Of a stretch of 46,909 nucleotides of DNA, positions 9,005-17,690 are shown piece by piece. This stretch comes from an uncultured Rhodospirillaceae bacterium. GTDB lineage: Bacteria > Pseudomonadota > Alphaproteobacteria > UBA8366. The DNA lies in the NCBI GenBank assembly GCA_913043025.1, contig CAJWLM010000023.1:1-46909 (forward strand), in the 5' to 3' direction. The position numbers were made by a program, and so were the translations under genes. Under the pieces are notes generated by a model, which was not told the origin of the DNA, made no database searches, and saw nothing but the letters and a program-made list of their open reading frames with translations. Every line of letters starts with the position of its first letter. Position 1 is the first letter of the stretch.

Positions 9005-10177
9005 TCAGAAACTCGCACCAGCTACACCAATAGTCGACTGGCCAGTATCAAATAATTCAGTAAATGTGCGCCTACCATTGGCCACTGACATCAATTCATT
9101 AAAGATTTTCTCTCCGCCCTCCTCAATTGACATCTGCCCTCGCATTATATCGCTAACATCCACATCAAGATCATCAAATCCACGTTCTGCAGTCAAAGGG
9201 TTACCGCTAACTTTTATCGTCGGGGTGAAGGGATGCGATGATGGCTGGCCAAGCCCGGTGTTGAAACCTATGATTTGACACCCTCCTGCGGCGAAGCCGG
9301 TCATCGACTCACAGGCAGGTGCTGGCGTGCTCATGAAGTAGAAGCCTGGGGGATTGGGGACGACCGGATCACAGTAATCGACAACGCCTTGTAGAGTTTT
9401 TGTGCCCGCTTTCTTAACCGCTCCTAGGGCTTTTTCAGCAAGAGTAGTCAGTCCTCCATTGATGTTATCAGCCGAGGGATTAGTCTTGCGTATATCCTCA
9501 ACGCCTCCCATTCTTGACATCTCTTCCATGTCAGCAATTGATTGGACGATTGCAGCTGCAACGCTTTGGTTCACCGAGCGTTCAGCAAGCAGATGCTCAG
9601 CACCCATGATTTCTGCTGTTTCGGAAAGCACCACCGTACCGCCTGCATCCATCAACATATCCGCGGCGTGGCCAAGCGCCGGATTACCGGAAAGTCCGCT
9701 TGAAAAATCTGACCCACCACATTCCGAACCAAAAATTAGCTTAGAAAGAGGTAATTCAACTCGATGCTGTGTTGAATGTTTTCGAACAAGCTTTGCCGCC
9801 GCTACAGTCCCCGCCTCTATTGTGCGAAATGTGCTCCCATATTCCTGAAAAGCGATGCATTCCACATCCTTACCCGCAGCAGCAATTGGGCCGGCAAATG
9901 CGTCGGTGGAAGGCTTGTGTAGACTTACTAGTACCACAGCACAAATATTAGGATTCATTGCCATACCATGAATGGCTTTCATGCGCATTTCATGGTTTCT
10001 GCCTATCATTTTTCTTCCGAAAAGATCTGTAACCAGATCGGTTTCACGGACATTGTTATGGATTTTTAATGCCAGTCCATTGGAATTATCCATCAATGAA
10101 ATTATGCCAACACGATTGCGCACGCCTGCGCTGCCATCATCCCGCTCAAAACCAAAAAAAGACTCTTTTTTACCCAT
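9005..10177 (-). CDS. UxaA-family lyase, large subunit (altronate dehydratase or sulfolactate sulfo-lyase SuyB type)
   Basis: A 390-residue protein matching the large catalytic domain of altronate/galactarate dehydratases and the beta subunit of (R)-sulfolactate sulfo-lyase. Family marks include the N-terminal GFERDDGSAGVRNRVGI, the cysteine-bearing FGSECGGSD, NINGGLTTLAEKALG and the late VDVSDIMRG with ANGRRT. In UxaA the small SAF domain is often fused; here it is a separate gene just upstream, as in SuyAB and split dehydratases. A GGGAGA ribosome site precedes the start. Sugar-acid dehydration to a 2-keto-3-deoxy acid and sulfolactate cleavage to pyruvate and sulfite are both possible; I cannot separate them from motifs. 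Confidence 0.85.
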   Translation of the reverse strand: MGKKESFFGFERDDGSAGVRNRVGIISLMDNSNGLALKIHNNVRETDLVTDLFGRKMIGRNHEMRMKAIHGMAMNPNICAVVLVSLHKPSTDAFAGPIAAAGKDVECIAFQEYGSTFRTIEAGTVAAAKLVRKHSTQHRVELPLSKLIFGSECGGSDFSSGLSGNPALGHAADMLMDAGGTVVLSETAEIMGAEHLLAERSVNQSVAAAIVQSIADMEEMSRMGGVEDIRKTNPSADNINGGLTTLAEKALGAVKKAGTKTLQGVVDYCDPVVPNPPGFYFMSTPAPACESMTGFAAGGCQIIGFNTGLGQPSSHPFTPTIKVSGNPLTAERGFDDLDVDVSDIMRGQMSIEEGGEKIFNELMSVANGRRTFTELFDTGQSTIGVAGASF

Positions 10178-10200
10178 CTATATTCTCCCTTACCGTCTAT

Positions 10201-10500
10201 TCAGTCGGTGACGTTGTGAACGTGGACATGTTGACCTTTTGAAATATCTAACGTGGCTTGCCCAATGACTTCGCCGTATTTAATTATTTTTTCGCCTTTT
10301 GTAATATCCTTCATAGCGATCTTATGGCCTCTCGGGATATCGCCTTTAGAGGAAATGATTATATTGTCTGTGCCAAGTCGAACCGCGGCCTGCGTGCCGT
10401 CTCCCACATCCTGCAAACAAACTGCTACGTTATCTTTTTTATCGACCATCAACGCGTCAAGGTCACCACCGAAATCTTTTTCTGCCATTTGATCTGCCAC
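10201..10500 (-). CDS. UxaA-family small subunit (SAF domain; SuyA-like)
   Basis: About 99 residues forming one SAF domain, the N-terminal module of altronate dehydratase and the alpha subunit of sulfolactate sulfo-lyase. Signatures: DNVAVCLQDVGDGTQAAV, then IPRGHKIAMKDITKGEKIIKYGEVIGQA and a C-terminal GQHVHVHNV with two histidines. I chose GTG at 10500 because AAAGGGGG lies five bases ahead. A TTG at 10527 and an ATG at 10488 are in-frame alternatives. It ends 23 bases before the large-subunit start, so they form one operon and probably one enzyme. Confidence 0.8.
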   Translation of the reverse strand: MADQMAEKDFGGDLDALMVDKKDNVAVCLQDVGDGTQAAVRLGTDNIIISSKGDIPRGHKIAMKDITKGEKIIKYGEVIGQATLDISKGQHVHVHNVTD

Positions 10501-10674
10501 AAGAACCCCCTTTACCTTTATAGGCAAGAAACATTGCCCGTTCTAACCAATATGTCCATATCCCGAAGACAAGTGCAAATAGTCAAAAGCCCAAAAGATC
10601 GAACACTTTGCCGAGGAAAACTTCATTTTCTAAAAATTGGGCGGACCAAGCCATTAACATTTCAACTTGTATTA

Positions 10675-11595
10675 TTATGCAGGATCCCAGCTGAATACCT
10701 CGGCAGAAACTGAAAGGTCGTAAAAGTGTGCGCTAAAAGTAGGAATAGCATGTTGGGAAATAAGCTCAGGGGTCCACCCCTCACTACGCTGGACGGAGCG
10801 AAGTGGTCTATTTTGGCTAAACAAGAAAATTTCATTGTTGCGGACGCCAAAAATTTGACCGGTCACCTTGGCCTCATCAGCATTTTTACTGCATAAATAA
10901 ACTGCCATTGGTGCAATTTTTTCCGGCGTCATTTGCTTTAGCTTTTCGACCCTTTCCGATTGCTCTGGGGTATTAGTCGGGATTGAACCAATCATCCGGC
11001 TCCATGCAAACGGGGAGATACAATTTGACCGCACTTGATATCTGGCCATATCCAGCGCTATGGACTTCGAAAGCCCTAATATACCCATTTTGGCTGCAGA
11101 ATAATTCGCCTGCCCAACATTGCCTATGAGGCCGGAAGTAGAGGTCATATGAACAAAACAGCCAGAACTTTGCTTTCTGAAGTGTGGGGCAGCGGCGCGG
11201 CTCACAAAAAAGGTGCCATTTAAGTGAACGCCGATAACCGAGGACCATTCTTCTTCCGTCATCTTGTGAAAAATAGTATCGCGTAATATGCCCGCGTTAT
11301 TCACAACCGCATCTATTTGACCAAAATTATCCAGTGCCGCCTCGATAATACGTTCACCTCCCTTGGCGCTGTCTACGCTATCGCGACAAACAACTGCCTC
11401 GCCTCCCTTTTCCATAATTAGATTTGCCACTTCATCTGCAGGACTACCGTCAACACCTTCACCATCAACTCCTGCTCCAATATCATTCACCACAACCCGC
11501 GCGCCTTCCGCCGCCATCATCAACGCAAAGCCGCGACCTATTCCCCGCCCCGCTCCTGTTACGACGACAACCTTGTCTTGAACCATACCAGTCAT
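10675..11595 (-). CDS. Short-chain dehydrogenase/reductase
   Basis: A 306-residue classical SDR. Visible parts: the cofactor loop TGAGRGIG (13-20), NNAG (99-102), a catalytic serine in TSTSG (about 152-154) and Y165/K169 in YSAAK. The N-terminal style, with VVNDIGAGVDGEG, resembles SDRs related to the dehydrogenase part of peroxisomal multifunctional enzyme 2; D38 after the second strand suggests NAD+. A C-terminal extension of about 60 residues follows the Rossmann core. AAGGAAA precedes the start. It lies upstream of the UxaA pair on the same strand with 174 bases between, so it may be co-transcribed and oxidise a hydroxyl group of the same substrate. Confidence 0.85.
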   Translation of the reverse strand: MTGMVQDKVVVVTGAGRGIGRGFALMMAAEGARVVVNDIGAGVDGEGVDGSPADEVANLIMEKGGEAVVCRDSVDSAKGGERIIEAALDNFGQIDAVVNNAGILRDTIFHKMTEEEWSSVIGVHLNGTFFVSRAAAPHFRKQSSGCFVHMTSTSGLIGNVGQANYSAAKMGILGLSKSIALDMARYQVRSNCISPFAWSRMIGSIPTNTPEQSERVEKLKQMTPEKIAPMAVYLCSKNADEAKVTGQIFGVRNNEIFLFSQNRPLRSVQRSEGWTPELISQHAIPTFSAHFYDLSVSAEVFSWDPA

Positions 11596-11731
11596 TAAAA
11601 ACGTTTCCTTTTTAAAGTTTCCGTTTGAGTTCCACCCTTGTTAAGCAGACGATACAATGCAATCTCAACCATGAGCCATTGCAATACAAGCCCTTCCCGC
11701 TTACCGTAGGTTCAAACCGGGGAGAAAAATA

Positions 11732-13465
11732 ATGGCAAAAAAACGAATAACGCCCGAACAGTTGCGTTCACAACGGTGGTACAAAGGGATAAGCTTGAGT
11801 TCATTTACTCACCGTTCGCGTTCCAAACAGATGGGTTACAGCGCAGACGAATTTCATGATAAGCCAGCGATTGCGATAATAAACACTTGGTCTGATATCA
11901 ACCAATGCCACCAACACTTTAAGTACCGTATTGACGATGTTAAACGCGGTGTATGGCAAGCAGGAGGCTTCCCGGTTGAGCTGCCAGCGATGAGCTTATC
12001 TGAACCATTTGTTAAACCATCAACCATGCTATATCGAAACATGTTGGCGATGGAAGCAGAAGAACTTCTGCGCTCACACCCAATTGATGGAGCTGTTCTT
12101 ATGGGCGGATGTGATAAAACCACACCGGCTCTTCTCATGGCAGCAGCAAGTATGAATATCCCAGCTATTTATTTACCGGCAGGGCCAATGCTAAGAGGAA
12201 ATTATCGAAGTCAATTCCTAGGCAGTGGAACCGACAGTTGGCGGTTTTGGGATGAACTTAGAGCTGGAACCATTACAGAAGAGGAGTGGTATGAAGCTGA
12301 AGACGGAATAGCCCGATCGCCGGGCCATTGTATGACAATGGGAACCGCTTCAACCATGACCTCAGCTGCAGAAGCTCTTGGCATGACGCTACCTGGCGCG
12401 GCCTCAATACCAGCAGCAGACTCGAATCACGCCAGAATGTCGGCTTCTTGCGGCAAACGTATTGTTGACATGGTGTGGGAAGATATGTGTCCAAAAAATT
12501 TAATTACTGTAAAAAGCTTGGAAAATGCCATAACAACGGTTATGGCGCTCGGCGGGTCAACCAATGCCGCAATACATTTACTTGCGATCGGGCACAGATT
12601 GGGACTCGGTATAGGTCTCGAAAAATTTGATGAACTTTCTCGAATAACACCTGTACTCGCTGATATTCAGCCTTCAGGTAAATTCCTAATGGAGGATTTT
12701 TATTATTCTGGAGGTCTTCGCGGTTTGCTAAATCGGATCAAAGAACTCTTGCATACTGATGCCTTAACGGTAAATGGCAAAACTTTGGGAGAAAATATAG
12801 AAGGAGCCAAAGTTTATAATGATGAAGTTATACGTTGCCGTGAAAATCCTATGTCAAAAGAGGGAGGATTAGTCGTGCTTAAAGGCAACTTATGCCCGGA
12901 CGGAGCTGTAATCAAACATACCGCTGCCGACCCCAAATTTCATCAACATACGGGGCCCGCTGTAGTCTTTGAAAGCCATCCTGACCTGTTAAAACGAATT
13001 GATGACCCAGACCTCAAGGTAACTCCTGAAAGCGTTATAGTTATGAAGAATGCAGGACCAGTCGGTGGTCCAGGCATGCCTGAATGGGGCATGCTGCCAA
13101 TTCCAAAAAAATTATTGCAAGCTGGTGTGCGTGACATAGTCCGCATATCTGACGCACGCATGAGTGGCACTTCATACGGCACTTGTGTTTTACATGTAGC
13201 GCCAGAATCGTTCATAGGAGGAAATCTCGCATTAGTGGAAAATGGAGACTTGATCACATTGGATATTTTTGGTCGGTCTCTAAACATGGAGGTGAGCGAA
13301 AAAGAATTAGCGGACCGCCGCGCTGAGTGGAAGCCGCCAAAGCCTCATTATCTCCGTGGTTATGGTTGGATGTATTCACAACACATCCAACAAGCAGATA
13401 AAGGGTGTGACTTCGACTTTTTGCAATCTACCGATCCAATACCCGAACCCGAATTACATCACTAA
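11732..13465 (+). CDS. IlvD/Edd-family sugar-acid dehydratase (L-arabinonate/D-xylonate dehydratase type)
   Basis: A 577-residue iron-sulfur dehydratase closest in pattern to L-arabinonate and other pentonate dehydratases, not to IlvD. The three cluster cysteines stand at C59 (INQCHQ), C127 (GGCDKTTPA) and C200 (SPGHCMTMG), the positions known for the [2Fe-2S] pentonate enzymes. The catalytic serine is at about S478 in DARMSGTSYG. Length is typical (about 575-580). The product should be a 2-keto-3-deoxy acid. It is followed 19 bases later by an HpcH/HpaI aldolase that could cleave that product, a compact non-phosphorylating route. Confidence 0.92.
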   Translation: MAKKRITPEQLRSQRWYKGISLSSFTHRSRSKQMGYSADEFHDKPAIAIINTWSDINQCHQHFKYRIDDVKRGVWQAGGFPVELPAMSLSEPFVKPSTMLYRNMLAMEAEELLRSHPIDGAVLMGGCDKTTPALLMAAASMNIPAIYLPAGPMLRGNYRSQFLGSGTDSWRFWDELRAGTITEEEWYEAEDGIARSPGHCMTMGTASTMTSAAEALGMTLPGAASIPAADSNHARMSASCGKRIVDMVWEDMCPKNLITVKSLENAITTVMALGGSTNAAIHLLAIGHRLGLGIGLEKFDELSRITPVLADIQPSGKFLMEDFYYSGGLRGLLNRIKELLHTDALTVNGKTLGENIEGAKVYNDEVIRCRENPMSKEGGLVVLKGNLCPDGAVIKHTAADPKFHQHTGPAVVFESHPDLLKRIDDPDLKVTPESVIVMKNAGPVGGPGMPEWGMLPIPKKLLQAGVRDIVRISDARMSGTSYGTCVLHVAPESFIGGNLALVENGDLITLDIFGRSLNMEVSEKELADRRAEWKPPKPHYLRGYGWMYSQHIQQADKGCDFDFLQSTDPIPEPELHH

Positions 13466-13484
13466 GAACAAGGAAGGAAAACAA

Positions 13485-14291
13485 ATGAAGCTTCGGAAAA
13501 ATAAATTTAAGGCTGCCATCCGCCGCGGTGATTTTCAAATCGGGCTATGGTCGGGTCTGCGTTCTACACTGGTAGCTGAGATGCTCACACAGGTTGCGGC
13601 ATTTGACTGGACCGTGATTGATATGGAACATTCTCCTAACGAACTCGGAGATGTTCTTACACAGCTGCAAGTTGCCCAGCAGGGGCACGCTGAGCCAATG
13701 GTGCGCGTACCCTGGAATGAAGCGGTTATAGTTAAACGAGTACTCGACATAGGCGCACAGACTATTCTTTTTCCAATGATCCAGAATGCGGATGAGGCAG
13801 CGCAAGCGGTTGCAGCGACAAGGTATCCGCAAAACGATGGCATTCGAGGTGTCATGAGTCTAGCGCGAATGAATAATTATGGTGCAACGCCTGATTATTA
13901 TCTAAAGGCGCATCAAGAAATTTGCGTGGTAGTTCAATGCGAGACGGTTGAAGCGGTACAAAACATACCAGAAATTTGTAAAGTGAAGGGAGTGGATGGA
14001 ATTTTCGTGGGCCCATCAGACCTCTCTGCCTCAATGGGCCATATTGGTAACCCATACCAAAAAGACGTGCAAAAGATGATAAAAAAGGCTGTCAATGCTT
14101 GTAAAAAAGCAGGCAAACCAGCCGGGTATCTTACTGGGGATGAAACCCAAGCGAAGCAAATGATCGATTGGGGTTTTAGTTTTGTTGCAGTCGGATCCGA
14201 CATGGCCGTGTTAACTAATGCTTCGCGTGCATTAGCCGACCGTTTCCAAGAATATTGTGCTCGAAAGGCAAAGCGTAAAAAGAAAAAATAG
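13485..14291 (+). CDS. HpcH/HpaI-family 2-keto-3-deoxy acid aldolase
   Basis: A 268-residue class II (metal-dependent) aldolase related to 2,4-dihydroxyhept-2-enedioate and 2-keto-3-deoxy-L-rhamnonate aldolases, which split a 2-keto acid into pyruvate and an aldehyde. Expected residues: H49 (DMEHS), R74 (VRVPW), metal ligands E153 (QCETVEA) and D179 (VGPSDLS). The start at 13485 has a strong AAGGAAGGA site; the frame open upstream to 13356 overlaps the dehydratase gene and is ignored. The last residues are a run of lysine and arginine (KAKRKKKK), unusual for the family. It forms an operon with the dehydratase. Confidence 0.9.
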   Translation: MKLRKNKFKAAIRRGDFQIGLWSGLRSTLVAEMLTQVAAFDWTVIDMEHSPNELGDVLTQLQVAQQGHAEPMVRVPWNEAVIVKRVLDIGAQTILFPMIQNADEAAQAVAATRYPQNDGIRGVMSLARMNNYGATPDYYLKAHQEICVVVQCETVEAVQNIPEICKVKGVDGIFVGPSDLSASMGHIGNPYQKDVQKMIKKAVNACKKAGKPAGYLTGDETQAKQMIDWGFSFVAVGSDMAVLTNASRALADRFQEYCARKAKRKKKK

Positions 14292-14329
14292 CGGGCGCAA
14301 AGTCGTCACAGACGCAAACATTCAGTCCA

Positions 14330-15850
14330 TTATTTAAGTAATGGATCCCATGTTGTGTCTTCGTCAATGGGATAACAGGGCCGAGGCAACGCTTTCCAAT
14401 CGAAGCGTGTAAGCACAGGTGTCGTGAGCCCAGGGGCATCGACCTCAAGAATTTCGTCATCGTCAAAAAAAATATCAAATCCAGCGCGAAAATGCCCCCG
14501 TGATTTAAGTGCGACTGTTGAAAATGAGGCAATATCAAGGGCAAACTCTTCGATCAAAGCGGGATCATACATCTGCATCCGCCTGCTTATGACGAGCAAG
14601 GTAATTCCTCCCATCTTCAGGGCTGCACTTAAACCCAATTTCATTGTGCGCCCAGCTCGACAGCCTCGACGACCTGCAACAAGACCATTCGATAAATGCA
14701 AAACCTCGACCTCGCGGGCGAAAGTTTGTGTGAATTCGTAGGCTGGCTTACGGTTGAAAACCGCTTCGAATACAGCACCCACCCCCCTCTCATGCGCTTC
14801 TGCAGCAACATCCGGATCTGAAAACAAACCAAAACACACGTTTTCAGCGCCTGACTCAATCAGGGGTAATAGTATTCCGGTGGTATTACCACAGCCTCCG
14901 CCACCAGGGTTATCAGCAACATCAGCCAAACAAATCTTTTTTGCCCCCCCTGAACGACCGGCGGCTACAGCTTTTTCAATAGCCTCATCGATAGATGTAA
15001 GTTCAACTCGAAAGTCATCCCGCTTTTCCCAAATGTCTCTGGCGAGCTTCTTTGTAATATCATTCGCCGCTTCTTCTTGACCATAAGCGATTATGGTCAT
15101 CCCACACTTTGATAAATCTGCGAATGAGAATGAACCCACAACTGATACGCTCACTAGTCCGTCATTTTCCTGCTCTGCTTTTCGGGCTTCCCTAATAGCA
15201 TCAGCATAAGTACCCTGAGATCCCGTCAAGAGCCTCACTGAAGGTGGCGTAATTGGCAAACGCAGCAGACTTTTCGAGAACTGCTCACCAGCCAACATTC
15301 GACGTAAAATATGCGCTGCTTCGACTGCTCTTTCTGGCTGATCAATGTGCGGATTAGTCTTATAGGAGATAATAATGTCAGCATTATCCATCATGCGTTC
15401 GGAAATATTTGCATGAAGATCCACAGTAACTACTATGGGGATGTCCGGACCGACCACTTGGCGCACCATTTCATATAATTCACCATCCGGGTCCTCGTCA
15501 TGGGTAGCAGCCATGGCACCATGGTTACAAATATAAATACCGTCCAATGGCCCTTCATTTTCCAGCATTGATCGTACCTCCGCAAGATACCGCTTGAAGA
15601 ATCCCTCTTCAATCGGCCCCCATGGTTCGTAGTAAGTGCAAACAGTCGGTACTGGGGTCCAAGCACCACTTTCATTCATCGCCTGAATGAAGGGCTTAAT
15701 TTCCCGGGCTAGAATTGGTGCAGCTTTTGCAGCTTCCTCAAGTATTTCATCGCCAACCAAATAACAGGAATTTCGAAAGTCCTCCTCTTTCGTTACCGGC
15801 GAAAAAGAGTTTACCTCCAACATTATTGAAATTATTGCAATCCTCGGCAT
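14330..15850 (-). CDS. M81-family metallopeptidase (MlrC-like)
   Basis: A 506-residue protein of the M81/MlrC family. The name comes from microcystinase C, but most bacterial members sit in catabolic clusters and have unknown substrates. Visible signatures: NHGAM (109-113), VDLHAN (143-148), TNPHID (165-170), ADNPGGGGCGNTTGIL in the middle, and the C-terminal MlrC domain. The two conserved histidine-bearing motifs are likely zinc sites. A run of eight C on the + strand before the start gives a strong G-rich ribosome site. It converges with the aldolase gene. An amidohydrolase-like action on an acid or amide is plausible but unproven. Confidence 0.85.
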   Translation of the reverse strand: MPRIAIISIMLEVNSFSPVTKEEDFRNSCYLVGDEILEEAAKAAPILAREIKPFIQAMNESGAWTPVPTVCTYYEPWGPIEEGFFKRYLAEVRSMLENEGPLDGIYICNHGAMAATHDEDPDGELYEMVRQVVGPDIPIVVTVDLHANISERMMDNADIIISYKTNPHIDQPERAVEAAHILRRMLAGEQFSKSLLRLPITPPSVRLLTGSQGTYADAIREARKAEQENDGLVSVSVVGSFSFADLSKCGMTIIAYGQEEAANDITKKLARDIWEKRDDFRVELTSIDEAIEKAVAAGRSGGAKKICLADVADNPGGGGCGNTTGILLPLIESGAENVCFGLFSDPDVAAEAHERGVGAVFEAVFNRKPAYEFTQTFAREVEVLHLSNGLVAGRRGCRAGRTMKLGLSAALKMGGITLLVISRRMQMYDPALIEEFALDIASFSTVALKSRGHFRAGFDIFFDDDEILEVDAPGLTTPVLTRFDWKALPRPCYPIDEDTTWDPLLK

Positions 15851-16334
15851 CTAAATCCCCCCCCTTATTATGTATTTTTTCAAGCTCGAGTTCTTTCAAA
15901 ACAGCTTACCATCTCAGGAAACTCGGAAGCCTTATTTTTTTGAAGTTTCTTGAAAACGATGGATATGGATCAAGGTAAGAACCACACATTTGTATTATCA
16001 ATTTTCGGATTTTAAGCGTGCCTCCCTTTGTAGAAAATACAATGATAGGGAATAAGAGGAACCAATAACGATTTTAATTGATTTTTACACAACGGATGCC
16101 CGTATTCATTACAATACATAGAAATCCATTCTTCATGCGCAGAGCATACCAAAGCTACTTTCAAGTAGCTTATTACTATGACTTTTCAATCTTGGATTTT
16201 TGCGCCTATTTTTGGAATAAAAAGTCGGATAAATCACAGCTAATGAATTTTATTGGATCTTTAACAGACCCAGCTGTATTAAACACGAACTCTGCTGAAC
16301 AAAGTGAGTACTATCACAAGTGATATCTATCGAT
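15851..16334. other. Non-coding region between divergent M81 and MmgE/PrpD genes
   Basis: About 480 bases holding the leaders of two divergent genes. It contains the G-rich ribosome site of the M81 gene and the 9-2-9 dyad at 16152. An 81-codon plus-strand open frame inside (16078-16323) has no ribosome site or family resemblance and I do not call it. Confidence 0.6.
16152..16171. promoter_or_regulatory. Perfect 9-2-9 inverted repeat upstream of the MmgE/PrpD gene
   Basis: AAGCTACTT, a two-base spacer, then AAGTAGCTT. The arms are exact complements over nine bases each. It lies about 150-180 bases upstream of the MmgE/PrpD start, in non-coding DNA. The short spacer suits a dimeric regulator-binding site better than a terminator; there is no T run after it. 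The cognate regulator is not in the window. Confidence 0.4.
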
Positions 16335-17672
16335 ATGAATAATGAACTTATCACAGCGGCTCTTGCCGAGTACATCATCGAAGCACGTCTTGAAGATATA
16401 CCCGATGATGTTATCAATGAAGCGCACCGCACACTTTTAAATTGGGTGGCCGTGGCTGTCGGTGGGTGCAAACACCAATCAGTAGAGATAATACTTCAGA
16501 CTATGCCGGCGGCAAATAGAAATGCATCTATTTTCGGCCGAGCTGAGAAAACGGATGCACTGAATGCTGCATTAGCAAATGGTGTATCTAGTCATGTTTT
16601 TGATTTTGATGATACACACCTGGCGACTGCCATTCACCCTGCCGGCCCTGTCCTCTCGGCAATAATGCCACTTGTTGAAAATGGAAATATAGACGGGGGG
16701 GAATTGATACACTCCCTAATTCTAGGGGTTGATATTACATGCCGGCTCGGATTAGCGGTTTCGCCAGATCATTACGATGTTGGTTGGCATATTTCTGGTA
16801 CGACCGGTATTTTTGGCGCAGCGGCAGCAGCCAGTCGCTTACTTCAAAATTCTGAAAAGCAGACACGTTGGGCGTTCGGACTAGCAGCGACACAAAGCTC
16901 TGGAATGCGTGAAATGTTTGGCTCAATGTGCAAGAGCTTTCATATCGGCAATGCGGCAAAAAATGGATTAATGTCGGCAATGCTTGCTAAGAACGGTTTT
17001 ACGAGCTCGGAACAAGGGATAGAAGCAAAACGAGGTTGGGCAAATGTTACTTCGAGCAACCACGACCTTAGCCTTGCAACCAACGGCCTTGGAAAAAAAT
17101 TCTTGATTATGGATAACAGCTACAAGCCCTATGCGTGCGGTGTTGTTGTGCATCCGGGGATAGACGGTTGTGTACAATTAAAAAATGAACACGACCTCTC
17201 ACCAAATGAGATCGAGCGGGTTGATTTAAGAGTAAATCCATTAGTGCTTGAACTTACTGGGAAGAAGAGACCAATGACAGGCTTAGAGGGTAAATTTAGC
17301 ATTTATCACGCTTGTGCAGTTGCTCTTCAACACGGCAAAGGTGGAGAAAAAGAATTTTCCGATACCGCCGTTAACGATCCATTGACGCAGACACTAAGAG
17401 ACAAAGTGCATGCTGAGGTTGATGTTTCCATTGCCGCAAGCGCAATGGCCATTCACATTACAACCAAAGATGGACGCTCTTTATCCAAAGAGATCAAACA
17501 AGTAGTAGGCAGCCTGGAAAACCCGCTTGGAGATAGTGCACTAGATAACAAAACTAGGGATCTCTGTCAGCCGATATTGGGCAAAGAAAAAACAGAAACC
17601 TTAATAGAAACCTGTCGAAATATGACATTTTTGCGAGATTCCTCAAAAGTGGTGAGAACAGCAACGCTATAA
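16335..17672 (+). CDS. MmgE/PrpD-family protein
   Basis: About 445 residues, all-helical N-terminal domain plus alpha/beta C-terminal domain, typical of MmgE/PrpD (2-methylcitrate dehydratase, cis-aconitate decarboxylase and relatives). Hallmarks: TLLNWVAVAVGG near the start, HVFDFDDTHLATAIHPAGPV (about 94-113), and GWHISGTTGIFGAAAAA. Only 2-methylcitrate dehydratase and a few relatives have known activity; no prpC or prpB is nearby, so propionate metabolism is not implied. ATG 16335 and an in-frame GTG at 16320 are both possible starts. A long perfect dyad lies about 160 bases upstream. Confidence 0.88.
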   Translation: MNNELITAALAEYIIEARLEDIPDDVINEAHRTLLNWVAVAVGGCKHQSVEIILQTMPAANRNASIFGRAEKTDALNAALANGVSSHVFDFDDTHLATAIHPAGPVLSAIMPLVENGNIDGGELIHSLILGVDITCRLGLAVSPDHYDVGWHISGTTGIFGAAAAASRLLQNSEKQTRWAFGLAATQSSGMREMFGSMCKSFHIGNAAKNGLMSAMLAKNGFTSSEQGIEAKRGWANVTSSNHDLSLATNGLGKKFLIMDNSYKPYACGVVVHPGIDGCVQLKNEHDLSPNEIERVDLRVNPLVLELTGKKRPMTGLEGKFSIYHACAVALQHGKGGEKEFSDTAVNDPLTQTLRDKVHAEVDVSIAASAMAIHITTKDGRSLSKEIKQVVGSLENPLGDSALDNKTRDLCQPILGKEKTETLIETCRNMTFLRDSSKVVRTATL

Positions 17673-17690
17673 AACTCAAATCTTGGGTTT
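17672..17690. terminator. Possible terminator between convergent MmgE/PrpD and secreted-protein genes
   Basis: AAACTCAA and TTGGGTTT form an eight-base stem with one G-U pair and a three-base loop, spanning the 16 bases between the two stops. AT-rich and weak. Confidence 0.3.

Noticed and set aside
9402-9848. 148-codon antisense frame inside the UxaA large-subunit gene
   Set aside because: Shadow of a conserved gene; low-complexity Ser/Ala/Pro content and no domain.
14326-14345. TCCATTA/TAATGGA inverted repeat at the end of the M81 gene
   Set aside because: Seven AT-rich pairs without a T run; too weak to call a terminator.
16078-16323. 81-codon open frame between the M81 and MmgE/PrpD genes
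   Set aside because: No ribosome site, no family resemblance, and it lies over the dyad and leader of the next gene.
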